From Anaerofilum sp. (lineage in GTDB: Bacteria > Bacillota > Clostridia > Oscillospirales > Ruminococcaceae): DNA of 20,447 nucleotides. The notes beneath the pieces are model-generated. The model was not told the origin of the DNA and searched no databases. It saw only the letters and a program-made list of their open reading frames with translations. The DNA lies in NCBI GenBank assembly GCA_020024115.1, contig JAHHUF010000022.1, forward strand, positions 1-20,447, written 5' to 3'. The translations under genes were made by a program, and so were the position numbers. This document shows, in pieces, positions 8,088-15,343 of this stretch (positions within the stretch are counted from its first letter, which is position 1; the number at the start of each line of letters is the position of its first letter).

Positions 8088-8134
8088 AATAGTGCTGTTG
8101 ATTCAGCCCCATCTTTTTAAAGGATGTGAAAACA

Positions 8135-8710
8135 ATGTCACGTGAAGCATTCACCGCTGGGGTCAAACCTGGTGGGCTTACCACTACAACTCAAATCCGC
8201 ATCCTGCTTTGCTATGTCATCCGCACCGTTGCACACCCTTTGTCCCGTGCTGAGTTGGAGCAGGCAATGCTGGAAAAAGAGCTTGTCAACTATTTTGAAT
8301 TGGCAGACTGTCTTTCGGATTTGGAGCAGCAAGAGCTGGTTACTGTCGAAAACGACCGCTATCATATTACCGAAAAAGGCAGAAGCGTTGCTGACCTTTT
8401 ATTGACCGACCTTCCCCGCAGCATTCGGGAGCAAGCTGTACAGGCGGCTGTGCTTGCACAGCAATGGGCAAGAAAAGCTGCCGAAAACAAAGCTGTTGTT
8501 TTGCCTGCATCGGGAGGCTTTCAGCTGGATTGCCATATTCAGGAACTGGGACAGGATGTGTTTCATCTTTCCATTTTGCTTCCCGACCGTGCCACTGCGG
8601 AATCTGCAAAGCAAGCCTTTATCGAAAAGGGGGCCGATTTTTACAAAGTGATGCTGGCAGCATTGTCTGGCAGCAACGAACTTGCCGCACAATGGCTCAA
8701 AAAATTATAA
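8135..8710 (+). CDS. DUF4364 family protein, winged-helix (possible transcription regulator)
   Basis: The 191-aa product has the DUF4364 pattern. An N-terminal winged-helix-like part (about residues 20-90) reads TTQIRILLCYVIRTVAHPLSRAELEQAML...NYFELADCLSDLEQQELVTVENDRYHITEKGRSVADLL, with a recognition-helix-like segment and wing. A C-terminal alpha/beta part of unknown role follows. Members occur in Clostridia and are thought to bind DNA, but their regulons are unknown. I prefer the ATG at 8135, placed 5 nt after AAAGGATGTGA; the GTG at 8126 in the same frame falls inside that ribosome-binding site. It has its own promoter and is followed at once by a strong terminator, so it is probably transcribed alone. 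Confidence 0.8.
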   Translation: MSREAFTAGVKPGGLTTTTQIRILLCYVIRTVAHPLSRAELEQAMLEKELVNYFELADCLSDLEQQELVTVENDRYHITEKGRSVADLLLTDLPRSIREQAVQAAVLAQQWARKAAENKAVVLPASGGFQLDCHIQELGQDVFHLSILLPDRATAESAKQAFIEKGADFYKVMLAALSGSNELAAQWLKKL

Positions 8711-8726
8711 TCTATCTATACACAAA

Positions 8727-8765
8727 CAGGCAGGTTTCCAAATTGCTGGAAACCTGCCTGTTCTT
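8727..8765. terminator. Bidirectional intrinsic terminator between DUF4364 gene and nadE
   Basis: CAGGCAGGTTTCCA (8727-8740) and TGGAAACCTGCCTG (8747-8760) form a perfect 14-bp stem with a six-base loop. TTCTTT follows on the plus strand and TTTGTGT on the minus strand. The nadE stop codon lies directly at its edge, so the hairpin closes both convergent transcripts. Confidence 0.92.
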
Positions 8766-10711
8766 TATTCAATATCCTGCAAAAATTCGCTTGCGTCTGC
8801 ATCGCTTGGCATTCTCCAATCTCCTCTCGGAGAGAGTGCCACCGAGCCAACCTTTGCACCATCCGGCAAGCAATTGCGTTTAAACTGCTGGGTAAAGAAC
8901 CGACGATAGAATGTTTGAAGTGTATGTTTGATATATTGAGGGTCAAGGTCTGGATAAGCCTGTTTTGCCAATGCAAAAATTTTCGATGGGGCAAATCCAT
9001 ACCGCACCATATAAAACAGGAAGAAATCATGCAAATCATACTTACCGATGGTTTCCTCGGTCTTTTGCTGCATTTCTCCGTTTTCTGACACAGGCAGCAG
9101 CTCTGGGCTGATGGGTGTATCCAAAATATCATACAAAACAGGTTTCAGTTCTGCAAAATCTGCCTCTTTCGTATCTGCATGCCATTGCACCAATGTTTTC
9201 ACCAATGTTTTGGGGATGGAACTATTGACTCCGTACATACTCATGTGGTCACCATTGTAGGTACACCAGCCCAAAGCCAACTCGGACAAATCCCCTGTAC
9301 CCACCACAATGGCATTGTGCATATTGGCAATATCCATCAAAATTTGTGTGCGCTCTCGTGCCTGTGTGTTCTCAAAAGCTGTATCATATACATCTTGCGG
9401 ATGGTCAATATCCTTCAAATGCAACATACAGGCTTCTTTAATATCAATTTGCTGAAAGGTTGCTCCATAGCCTTTTACCAATGTTTCAGCATTGGAGCGT
9501 GTACGGCTGCTGGTTCCGACACATGGCATGGTGATACCGAAAATATTGGAAATTGGCAGTTTTAATTCTCGCATTGCATCTACTGCCACCAAAAACGCCA
9601 ATGTGCTGTCCAATCCGCCTGACATTCCAATCACAAGATGCTTCATTCCTGTTTTTCTAAGCCGTTGTGCCAGCCCTACTGCTTGTATTTTTGCAATTTC
9701 TGCGCATCGTTTATTTTTTTGTTGTTCATCAGATGGCACAAATGGCATGGGATTGGGCTGCAACTGTTCAATGGTGACAGTCTTTGCACTTGCTCCCAGA
9801 TTTGGCACAACAATTGTTCTCCATTCAGGCATCAAGTTTGCCTGTGTCATGAAAGAGTTCAAGACCTGTCGTTCATTTTGCAGCACTTCCAAATCCAAAA
9901 TTGCAGAAATCACTGTTTCGTTTTGGTCTGGATAAATGGATTCTTCCAACACTGCCCCATTGCTGCATATCAAACTATGCCCCGAAAAAACAGCGTCGGT
10001 TGTGCTTTCGTCCTGTCCTGCTCCTGCATAGATATAACCACACACACACCGCCCCGACTGCATCCGAACCAAGTCCCGACGATACTCTTGTTTTGAAATG
10101 GTTTCATTGCTTGCCGAAAGATTCACCACCAGATTTGCCCCTGCCATGCAGGCAAGACTGCTGGGTGGAACAGGTGCCCACAAATCTTCGCACAAATCAG
10201 TAGAAATGACCAATTTTCCATCGGGGCTACTCAGCAAAATATTTTCACCAAAGGGAACTGTCACCTGTTGGTTTTTATGGTTTATCAAAGTCACTTCTGT
10301 GCTACGACGGTCTTTTGCAGCTGCAAACCATCGTTTTTCATAAAATTCACGATAGTTCGGCAAATGCTGTTTTGGGACAATGGCTGTAACGGTACCATTT
10401 TGCAAAAATGCTGCACAGTTAAACAGTTGATTGTCTGCTCGCACCGGCAAGCCAACCACTGCCATGCCCAAAAAACCATTTTGAGGCAACTGTTCTGCCA
10501 GCCAAAAGGTATAAAAAACAGCTTGCTCCAGCAAACGGCTCTGTGCAAACAAATCGCCGCAGGTATAGCCTGTGATGGACAGTTCAGGAAAAACCATCAC
10601 TTCGCAATCTGTGTGCTGCGCCGCCAAACGCAGGGCTGCCTGTGCATTCTTTTTGGGTGCAGCCAGAAACACTTTTGGGGTTGCTGCTGCCACTTTTATA
10701 TATTCCTGCAT
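8765..10711 (-). CDS. nadE: Glutamine-dependent NAD+ synthetase
   Basis: NadE catalyses the last step of NAD synthesis, ATP-dependent amidation of nicotinate adenine dinucleotide using ammonia released from glutamine. The protein (648 aa from the chosen start) has both domains of the long form. The N-terminal nitrilase-type glutaminase carries the Glu-Lys-Cys triad at about E43 (FPELSITGY), K114 (IVPKQHLPNY) and C174 (STDLCEDLW). The C-terminal synthetase has the PP-loop SGGLDS (about 364-369), then GTGDLSELALGW and an NSSIPKTLVK segment. The ATG at 10711 is preceded by AAAGGAG, and the family normally begins at this point; the in-frame ATG at 10741 has no site and overlaps the pncB stop. It is the third gene of the nrtR-pncB-nadE operon, 26 nt after pncB. 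Confidence 0.95.
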   Translation of the reverse strand: MQEYIKVAAATPKVFLAAPKKNAQAALRLAAQHTDCEVMVFPELSITGYTCGDLFAQSRLLEQAVFYTFWLAEQLPQNGFLGMAVVGLPVRADNQLFNCAAFLQNGTVTAIVPKQHLPNYREFYEKRWFAAAKDRRSTEVTLINHKNQQVTVPFGENILLSSPDGKLVISTDLCEDLWAPVPPSSLACMAGANLVVNLSASNETISKQEYRRDLVRMQSGRCVCGYIYAGAGQDESTTDAVFSGHSLICSNGAVLEESIYPDQNETVISAILDLEVLQNERQVLNSFMTQANLMPEWRTIVVPNLGASAKTVTIEQLQPNPMPFVPSDEQQKNKRCAEIAKIQAVGLAQRLRKTGMKHLVIGMSGGLDSTLAFLVAVDAMRELKLPISNIFGITMPCVGTSSRTRSNAETLVKGYGATFQQIDIKEACMLHLKDIDHPQDVYDTAFENTQARERTQILMDIANMHNAIVVGTGDLSELALGWCTYNGDHMSMYGVNSSIPKTLVKTLVQWHADTKEADFAELKPVLYDILDTPISPELLPVSENGEMQQKTEETIGKYDLHDFFLFYMVRYGFAPSKIFALAKQAYPDLDPQYIKHTLQTFYRRFFTQQFKRNCLPDGAKVGSVALSPRGDWRMPSDADASEFLQDIE

Positions 10712-10737
10712 AAGAAAAATGCTCCTTTGCAATTGCA

Positions 10738-12198
10738 TCAAACATGATGTTCGTCACGCATACGCATTTTTAGTGCATACGCTGTATGGCTCATATTTAC
10801 ATAGTGCTGATGGGGGTTGTACAGCCGTTGTTCTTCTTCCCAGACCTCGTTTTCCAGTTGATGCAGTGTATACTCACGAATCTGCTCCAAAGTGGGCAAT
10901 GATTTTACCAGTTCACCATTGACAATGACAGGCTGCAACATTTTTACTGCACGAAAATTTTCCACCACAATATTTTTCCACGGTTTGCGTGGGTCGATGC
11001 AGCTATATGGAACATCTTCGGGAATTGTTTCATCGTCCATCGTAATAACATCACAAATTGCAAACCCAGTGTCTTTATTGTAAAGCCGCCAAACCATTTT
11101 TTTGCCTGGATTGGTTGTTTTTACATCATTTTCGCTGACTTTAATGCGAGGAACCATCACACCGTTTTCTTCCACAGCAGCCAGTTTATAGACACCGCCA
11201 AAAACCGGGTCAGATGCGGCAGTAATCAAACGCTCACCGATACCAAAGCTGTCAATTGCAGCCCCTTGCAGCACAAGGTCTGCCATTGTAAACTCATCCA
11301 ATCCATTGGAAACGCAGATTTTGCAGTCTTCCATTCCTGCTGCGTCCAAAATTTTTCTCACTTTTTTGGATAAGTATGCCAAATCTCCGCTATCCAGCCG
11401 AATCCCTTTCATGCGTTTGCCCATTGGCTCCAAAATTTCTTTTTGAATCCGAATGGCATTGGGCAAACCGCTGTGCAAAACATCATAGGTATCAATCAAA
11501 AGGGTACAGTTATCAGGATAAATTTTTGCATAGGCTGCAAAAGCATCATACTCTGTGGGGAACATTTCCACAAAAGCGTGTGCCATTGTACCAAGAGCAG
11601 GCACACCATATTTCTGGTCAGCAAGGCAGTTAGCAGTACCCACTGCCCCAGCAATATAGGCAGCTCTTGCTCCCAAATTGGCAGCATCATTACCCATTGC
11701 ACGGCGACTGCCAAATTCCATAATCACTCGCCCACCTCTGCAAATACGGCTTGCTTTGGTTGCAATTCGGGATTGGTGGTTCATAAAGGTAAGAAGCTGA
11801 GTTTCGATTAAAGTTGCACCAATGGCATCTGCCTCTACTCGAATCATTGGCTCATTGGGATAGACAATGCTTCCCTCCGGCACAGCATAAATATCGCCTT
11901 TAAAGCGATACTGTGACAAATATTCCAAAAATTCAGGAGCAAAAATTCCTTTAGATGCAAAATAATCAATGTCTTCCGGTTCAAAATGCAGGTTCAGCAA
12001 ATGCTCTACAAGGCTTTCCAGTCCGCAGGCAATGGCATATCCACCGCCATCCGGAACACGGCGAAAGAACATATCATACAACACACGGGTATCTTTTTGC
12101 CCTGTCAAAAAATAGGCATTTGCCATTGTCATTTCATAAAAATCCATCATCATGGCATTATTTTGGTAATTTGAATTTGGTTTGAATGGAATCGACAT
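10738..12198 (-). CDS. pncB: Nicotinate phosphoribosyltransferase
   Basis: PncB makes nicotinate mononucleotide from nicotinate and PRPP with ATP hydrolysis, the entry step of the Preiss-Handler salvage route. The 486-aa protein shows family signatures: DFYEMTMANAYF near the N-terminus, EFGSRRAMG (about 161-169), GTMAHAFVE with the probable phospho-accepting His at about 207, RLDSGDLAYLSKKVR (about 267-281) and SNGLDE. Length is normal for the Firmicute type. The ATG at 12198 is preceded by AAAGGAGG at 8 nt; an upstream in-frame ATG at 12222 overlaps the end of nrtR and lacks a site. It lies 20 nt after nrtR and 26 nt before nadE, so the three are cotranscribed. Confidence 0.95.
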   Translation of the reverse strand: MSIPFKPNSNYQNNAMMMDFYEMTMANAYFLTGQKDTRVLYDMFFRRVPDGGGYAIACGLESLVEHLLNLHFEPEDIDYFASKGIFAPEFLEYLSQYRFKGDIYAVPEGSIVYPNEPMIRVEADAIGATLIETQLLTFMNHQSRIATKASRICRGGRVIMEFGSRRAMGNDAANLGARAAYIAGAVGTANCLADQKYGVPALGTMAHAFVEMFPTEYDAFAAYAKIYPDNCTLLIDTYDVLHSGLPNAIRIQKEILEPMGKRMKGIRLDSGDLAYLSKKVRKILDAAGMEDCKICVSNGLDEFTMADLVLQGAAIDSFGIGERLITAASDPVFGGVYKLAAVEENGVMVPRIKVSENDVKTTNPGKKMVWRLYNKDTGFAICDVITMDDETIPEDVPYSCIDPRKPWKNIVVENFRAVKMLQPVIVNGELVKSLPTLEQIREYTLHQLENEVWEEEQRLYNPHQHYVNMSHTAYALKMRMRDEHHV

Positions 12199-12218
12199 AA
12201 AAAATTCCTCCTTTAATA

Positions 12219-13079
12219 TCAATCAGTATGGCTTAAAGGGTTATACTCAAACAGCATCATGGGTCTGTTTGAGCCTTGCAATCTTCCCTTTCCCACCTGA
12301 CGCACCATGTGTCGTACCGCTTTGCGGAAGTTTGCACGGTCAAGTTTTTCACCCAGCAGAACCTCATACACTTTTTGCAACTGCCCCAATGTAAACTGTC
12401 TGGGCAGCAAACTAAATGCAATGGGGGTGTAGCTTACTTTATTTTTAAGACGCTGCAATGCCATATAAACACTATGGGCATGGTCAAATGCAAGTTTTCC
12501 GCCGCTGGCAGGATTAACCGAAATATCATATCCTTTTCTCATTCCCTGTGCAGTTTCTTTGACAGTGTACTTAATACGCAGATTTTTTTCCTCACTGGTC
12601 AAGGTCAGTTCACAGCAATTTTCCTGTTGGTTATGATATGCCTCTGTCAGTTCAACTGTAAACCATGCCGCATCTTCTGCATCATCTCCAGCACAGGTAT
12701 TTTTGATATTAGACGCCGGGGTCAGGCTGATATACGCACAGGTAATCACTCGCATACGGGGGTCACGGTTGACATCTCCAAAGGTATAAAGCTGCTCAAA
12801 ATAGACATCTTGTGTGATATTGGTTTCCTCTGCAAGTTCCCGATAGACTGCCTGCTCAATGCTTTCGTCAATGTTGACAAATCCGCCGGGCAATGCCCAA
12901 CAGTGCATATAGGGGTGATTCTGCCGACGAATCAGCAACAGTTTGAGAGCATTGTTTTCGATGGTAAACAGCAGCATATCCACTGTCACAGAGGGTCTTT
13001 CATAGGCAGAGGGCTTATATTGTTCCAAAAATTCTTGTTCTGTAAGCCCCTGTTTGTTTCTAAGGGGAGTTGATTCCAT
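12219..13079 (-). CDS. nrtR: NrtR-type Nudix transcription repressor of NAD metabolism
   Basis: The 286-aa protein joins an N-terminal Nudix domain to a C-terminal winged helix, the layout of NrtR repressors. In studied members these bind DNA upstream of NAD genes and respond to ADP-ribose. The Nudix box begins at G66 (GGFVNIDESIEQAVYREL) and continues AEETNI; the G-x5-E-x7-R-E-x2-E-E pattern is kept, but the usual glycine after EEx is Asn87. The winged helix spans about residues 213-275 (YTPIAFSLLPRQFTLGQLQKVYE...ANFRKAVRHMVRQVGKG). Its place as first gene before pncB and nadE supports the regulator call over a plain ADP-ribose pyrophosphatase. The ATG at 13079 has AAAGGAGG 6 nt upstream, inside the ATG-distal region of the operator-bearing leader. 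Confidence 0.9.
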   Translation of the reverse strand: MESTPLRNKQGLTEQEFLEQYKPSAYERPSVTVDMLLFTIENNALKLLLIRRQNHPYMHCWALPGGFVNIDESIEQAVYRELAEETNITQDVYFEQLYTFGDVNRDPRMRVITCAYISLTPASNIKNTCAGDDAEDAAWFTVELTEAYHNQQENCCELTLTSEEKNLRIKYTVKETAQGMRKGYDISVNPASGGKLAFDHAHSVYMALQRLKNKVSYTPIAFSLLPRQFTLGQLQKVYEVLLGEKLDRANFRKAVRHMVRQVGKGRLQGSNRPMMLFEYNPLSHTD

Positions 13080-13098
13080 AAAACGCCTCCTTTTATGT

Positions 13099-13109
13099 GT
13101 ATTAAATAC
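13099..13109. promoter_or_regulatory. Second, imperfect operator half of the nrtR leader
   Basis: GTATTAAATAC is an 11-bp palindrome almost identical in its core to the main palindrome centred 24 bp away. It lies between the transcript start and the nrtR ribosome-binding site. It may be an auxiliary NrtR site (inference). Confidence 0.5.
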
Positions 13110-13117
13110 CACTTTTA

Positions 13118-13138
13118 ATGTAGTATTTAATACTACAT
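13118..13138. promoter_or_regulatory. Probable NrtR operator (21-bp perfect palindrome)
   Basis: The core TGTAGTATTTAATACTACA, flanked by A and T, is a perfect inverted repeat with 10-bp arms and a one-base centre. It begins 2 bp after the -10 box of the nrtR-pncB-nadE promoter, so it covers the transcript start. A bound protein would block RNA polymerase. Operator identity is inferred from position, symmetry and the regulator encoded downstream. Confidence 0.75.
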
Positions 13139-13140
13139 AC

Positions 13141-13169
13141 AGTATACATCTTTCTGATTGATTCGTCAA
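13141..13169 (-). promoter_or_regulatory. Promoter of the nrtR-pncB-nadE operon
   Basis: TTGACG (13164-13169) and TATACT (13141-13146) are separated by exactly 17 bp on the minus strand, each one base off the sigma-A consensus. The operator palindrome follows at once. Confidence 0.85.
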
Positions 13170-13241
13170 TACAAAAATATGTTTTATCCCAAATTATTTC
13201 ACAAAGTTTCGCCATTATTTTGTATTTATGATACTTCATTG

Positions 13242-13281
13242 ATAAAAAAGTAAGGCAAACACAATTTGTGTCTGCCTTGCT
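13242..13281 (-). terminator. Intrinsic terminator of guaB
   Basis: AAGGCAAACACAA (13252-13264) pairs with TTGTGTCTGCCTT (13266-13278) with a single A/C mismatch in plus-strand terms, which is a G-U pair in the minus-strand RNA. On the minus strand it is followed by TTACTTTTTTATC. It lies just after the guaB stop. Confidence 0.88.
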
Positions 13282-13294
13282 TATCATACTTTAT

Positions 13295-14800
13295 TTATGG
13301 GTTTACAGTGTTATTCTTCAAGATAACATCGTGGCTGCCGCCTTCTACAATACTTGTAGAAGAAACCACAGTCAAGCGTGCTTTTTCCTGCAACTCAGGA
13401 ATACTCAATGCACCACAGTTGCACATTGTGCTGCGTACTTTTGCCAAAGTTACACCAACACCATCTTTCAGACTGCCGGCGTATGGAACATAGCTGTCCA
13501 CACCTTCTTCAAAGCTCAGCTTTTTGCCGCCGCCCAAGTCATAACGCTGCCAGTTGCGGGCACGGTTGCTGCCCTCGCCCCAATACTCTTTTACATAGCT
13601 GCCATTGATGCGCAATTTATTGGTTGGGCTTTCGTCAAAACGAGCAAAGTAACGACCCAGCATTACAAAATCAGCACCCATTGCCAAAGCCAATGTGATG
13701 TGATAGTCATGTACAATACCGCCATCGGAACAGATAGGAATATAAATTCCGGTCTCCTCAAAGTATTCATCACGAGCCTTTGCAACCTCAATCACTGCGG
13801 TTGCCTGTCCACGACCGATACCTTTGGTTTCACGAGTGATACAGATGGAACCACCGCCAATACCGATTTTGATAAAATCAGCACCAGCTTCTGCCAAGAA
13901 GCGGAAACCTTCACGGTCAACTACATTGCCGGCACCAATCTTCACTTTGTCACCATAATGCTCACGTACCCATGCGATAGTACGGCTCTGCCACTCGGAA
14001 AAACCCTCAGAGGAGTCGATGCACAAAGCATCAGCACCAGCCTCAACCAAAGCCGGAACACGCTCTGCATAGTCACGAGTGTTGATACCAGCACCAACAA
14101 CATAACTCTTGTTGGCATCCAACAGTTCATTAACATTTTCTTTGTGAGAATCGTAGTCTTTGCGGAATACCATATAACTCAAGCAGCCGTTTTTATCCAC
14201 CAAGGGCAAAGCATTCAGCTTGTTGTCCCAAATGATGTCGTTTGCAGCTTTCAAGGTGGTGGTATCAGGTGCAGTTACCAAACGCTCCAAAGGAGTCATA
14301 AACTCGCTGACAGGAGTGGAAGAGTCCATGCGACTGACACGATAGTCACGGCTGCCCACAATTCCCAACAGTTTGCCATGTGCAGTGCCGTCTTCGGTAA
14401 CAGCAACAGTAGAGTGTCCTGTTTCCTCTTTCAGTTTCAAAATATCTGCCAAGGTTGCGTTTGGCTGAATGTTTGAATCACTGGTAACAAAACCTTTTTT
14501 ATAACTCTTTACTCGTGCCACCATTGCAGCCTCGTCCTCAATGGATTGGCTGCCATAAATAAAGGAAACACCGCCCTCTTTTGCCAAAGCAATTGCCAGC
14601 TTGTCCCCAGAAACAGACTGCATGATTGCACTAATCATGGGAATGTTCATGCTGAGAGGACATTCTTCCTGCCCTTTGCGATATTTTACCAAAGGTGTTT
14701 TAAGACTTACGGCGGAAGGGATACACTCAGAAGAAGAATAACCAGGTACCAACAGGTACTCACCAAAAGTGCGAGAAGGTTCGCTGAAATAATAAGCCAT
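13295..14800 (-). CDS. guaB: IMP dehydrogenase, Tritrichomonas-like type
   Basis: GuaB oxidises IMP to XMP with NAD+, the committed step to guanine nucleotides. The 501-aa protein has the TIM-barrel with two inserted CBS segments (about residues 100-220: VTEDGTAHGKLLGIVGSRD, FMTPLERLVT, LPLVDKNGCLSYMVFRKD). The catalytic loop GIGGGSICITRE places the nucleophile at Cys320. The mobile flap reads EYWGEGSNRARNWQRYDLGG, giving the Arg419-Tyr420 pair used in water activation. This flap and the TMCNCGALSIPEL...SIVEGGSHDVI tail are, from memory, close to the IMPDH of the protist Tritrichomonas foetus (Cys319, Arg418-Tyr419), and unlike the usual short flap of B. subtilis GuaB. The ATG at 14800 follows AAAAGGAG. 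It has its own promoter and terminator, so it is probably monocistronic. Confidence 0.95.
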   Translation of the reverse strand: MAYYFSEPSRTFGEYLLVPGYSSSECIPSAVSLKTPLVKYRKGQEECPLSMNIPMISAIMQSVSGDKLAIALAKEGGVSFIYGSQSIEDEAAMVARVKSYKKGFVTSDSNIQPNATLADILKLKEETGHSTVAVTEDGTAHGKLLGIVGSRDYRVSRMDSSTPVSEFMTPLERLVTAPDTTTLKAANDIIWDNKLNALPLVDKNGCLSYMVFRKDYDSHKENVNELLDANKSYVVGAGINTRDYAERVPALVEAGADALCIDSSEGFSEWQSRTIAWVREHYGDKVKIGAGNVVDREGFRFLAEAGADFIKIGIGGGSICITRETKGIGRGQATAVIEVAKARDEYFEETGIYIPICSDGGIVHDYHITLALAMGADFVMLGRYFARFDESPTNKLRINGSYVKEYWGEGSNRARNWQRYDLGGGKKLSFEEGVDSYVPYAGSLKDGVGVTLAKVRSTMCNCGALSIPELQEKARLTVVSSTSIVEGGSHDVILKNNTVNP

Positions 14801-14919
14801 ACTTTTTTCTCCTTTTACTGTTGTTTCACTTTAGGCTGTGCCCACAAATACACAAGGCAGAAACCACCTGCCCAACAAAACAAACCATTTGTCTCGTTGC
14901 CATAATCAATATTTGTAAT
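14801..14919 (-). promoter_or_regulatory. guaB 5' leader with a small hairpin
   Basis: The stretch between the guaB promoter and its ATG is about 110 nt. On the minus strand GGCAG...CTGCC forms a short hairpin (14854-14870). I see no purine riboswitch core and no terminator-like structure, so any regulation by the leader is unproven. Confidence 0.3.
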
Positions 14920-14948
14920 AGTGTAGCATATTTTAGTAGGAAACACAA
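14920..14948 (-). promoter_or_regulatory. Probable guaB promoter (extended -10)
   Basis: TTGTGT (14943-14948), a 17-bp spacer, then TGC-TACACT (-10 at 14920-14925) with an extended-10 TG. The -35 is weak, which the TG motif may offset. Confidence 0.5.
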
Positions 14949-15045
14949 AGGGTTTGCATCACAAATTTGAAACCTGTTTGCAAGCAAAAAACCGCCAAAA
15001 TGCCGAAATCGGCTGTTATAGTTCGCAAAATCAAAAAACAAAACA

Positions 15046-15090
15046 GAAAAAACAAAGCAAAACACCTTTCCTTTTGCGGCAGGAAAGGTG
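15046..15090 (-). terminator. Intrinsic terminator of the small RNA upstream of guaB
   Basis: On the minus strand CACCTTTCCT (15081-15090) pairs perfectly with AGGAAAGGTG (15063-15072) around an eight-base loop, followed by TTTTGCTTTGTTTTTT. It ends the transcript that starts near 15242, before the guaB promoter. Confidence 0.85.
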
Positions 15091-15242
15091 CTAGCTTTTA
15101 AGGTTTAACACTGTGTTAGAGTGGTGCAGGTTCCGAAACCGCTGTTCCAGCAAAGCGGTGGAGGAGAGAAAACCCACACCAGATGTTAAGGAGAAATTAT
15201 GAAAAAAGCATTCACTTGCAGGCAGCTCTGTAACTTTCCTGC
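15063..15242 (-). ncRNA. Non-coding RNA gene, 6S RNA-like
   Basis: A consensus promoter (TTGACA-17-TACAAT) ends 7 nt before 15242, and a strong terminator lies at about 15046-15090, defining a transcript of about 180-195 nt with no convincing ORF on its strand. Its predicted 5' end, GCAGGAAAG (15242-15234), is exactly complementary to CTTTCCTGC (15087-15079) near the 3' end, so the RNA closes on itself. Inside, TTAACA/TGTTAA, TGGTG/CACCA, GGTT/AACC and CCACCGCT/AGCGGT(T) helices stack into one long interrupted hairpin, and the 3' side carries a small TAACA-CAG-TGTTA hairpin opposite an unpaired pyrimidine-rich strand. Size, closed ends, central bubble with a 3'-side hairpin and solitary transcription fit 6S RNA (ssrS), the RNA that sequesters sigma-A RNA polymerase. 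No SRP, RNase P or tmRNA signature is seen. The RNA gene is well supported; the 6S identity is inference. Confidence 0.6.
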
Positions 15243-15248
15243 AACTAA

Positions 15249-15277
15249 ATTGTAACCTTTTTGAAACTATTTGTCAA
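15249..15277 (-). promoter_or_regulatory. Strong promoter of the 6S-like RNA
   Basis: A perfect TTGACA (15272-15277), a 17-bp spacer and TACAAT (15249-15254) on the minus strand. It points into the 15242-15060 RNA and has no protein-coding gene directly downstream. Confidence 0.85.
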
Positions 15278-15343
15278 TGTTATTTTTGTAACAGATTTGT
15301 TAACATTCTGTGGCAATTTTTCTTTTTCTTCTTTTTTACTTTG

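Noticed and set aside
12219..13079. Plain ADP-ribose pyrophosphatase instead of NrtR.
   Set aside because: The C-terminal winged helix, the length, the operon with pncB and nadE and the palindrome on the promoter all favour the repressor.
13268..14476. Long plus-strand open frame of 402 codons opposite guaB.
   Set aside because: It is the mirror of a highly conserved gene, lacks a ribosome-binding site, and its translation has no recognisable domain. Long antisense frames arise from the codon pattern of guaB.
15094..15200. Possible riboswitch or SRP RNA in the structured region before guaB.
   Set aside because: No purine, ZTP, THF, glycine or SAM riboswitch core was found on either strand, and there is no GGAA-type SRP apical motif. 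The element also ends in a terminator before the guaB promoter, so it reads as an independent RNA.
15199..15255. Eighteen-codon plus-strand ORF (MKKAFTCRQLCNFPATKL) with a fine AAGGAG site.
   Set aside because: It lies antisense to the well-defined small RNA gene, its stop lies inside that RNA's -10 box, and no plus-strand promoter or downstream gene supports a leader peptide. The ribosome-binding-like sequence is probably chance.
15276..15306. Weak hairpin (AATGTTA...TAACATT) after the thioesterase gene as its terminator.
   Set aside because: Stem of 7 A/T-rich pairs with a long loop and no T-tract on the minus strand; it also overlaps the -35 box of the small RNA promoter.
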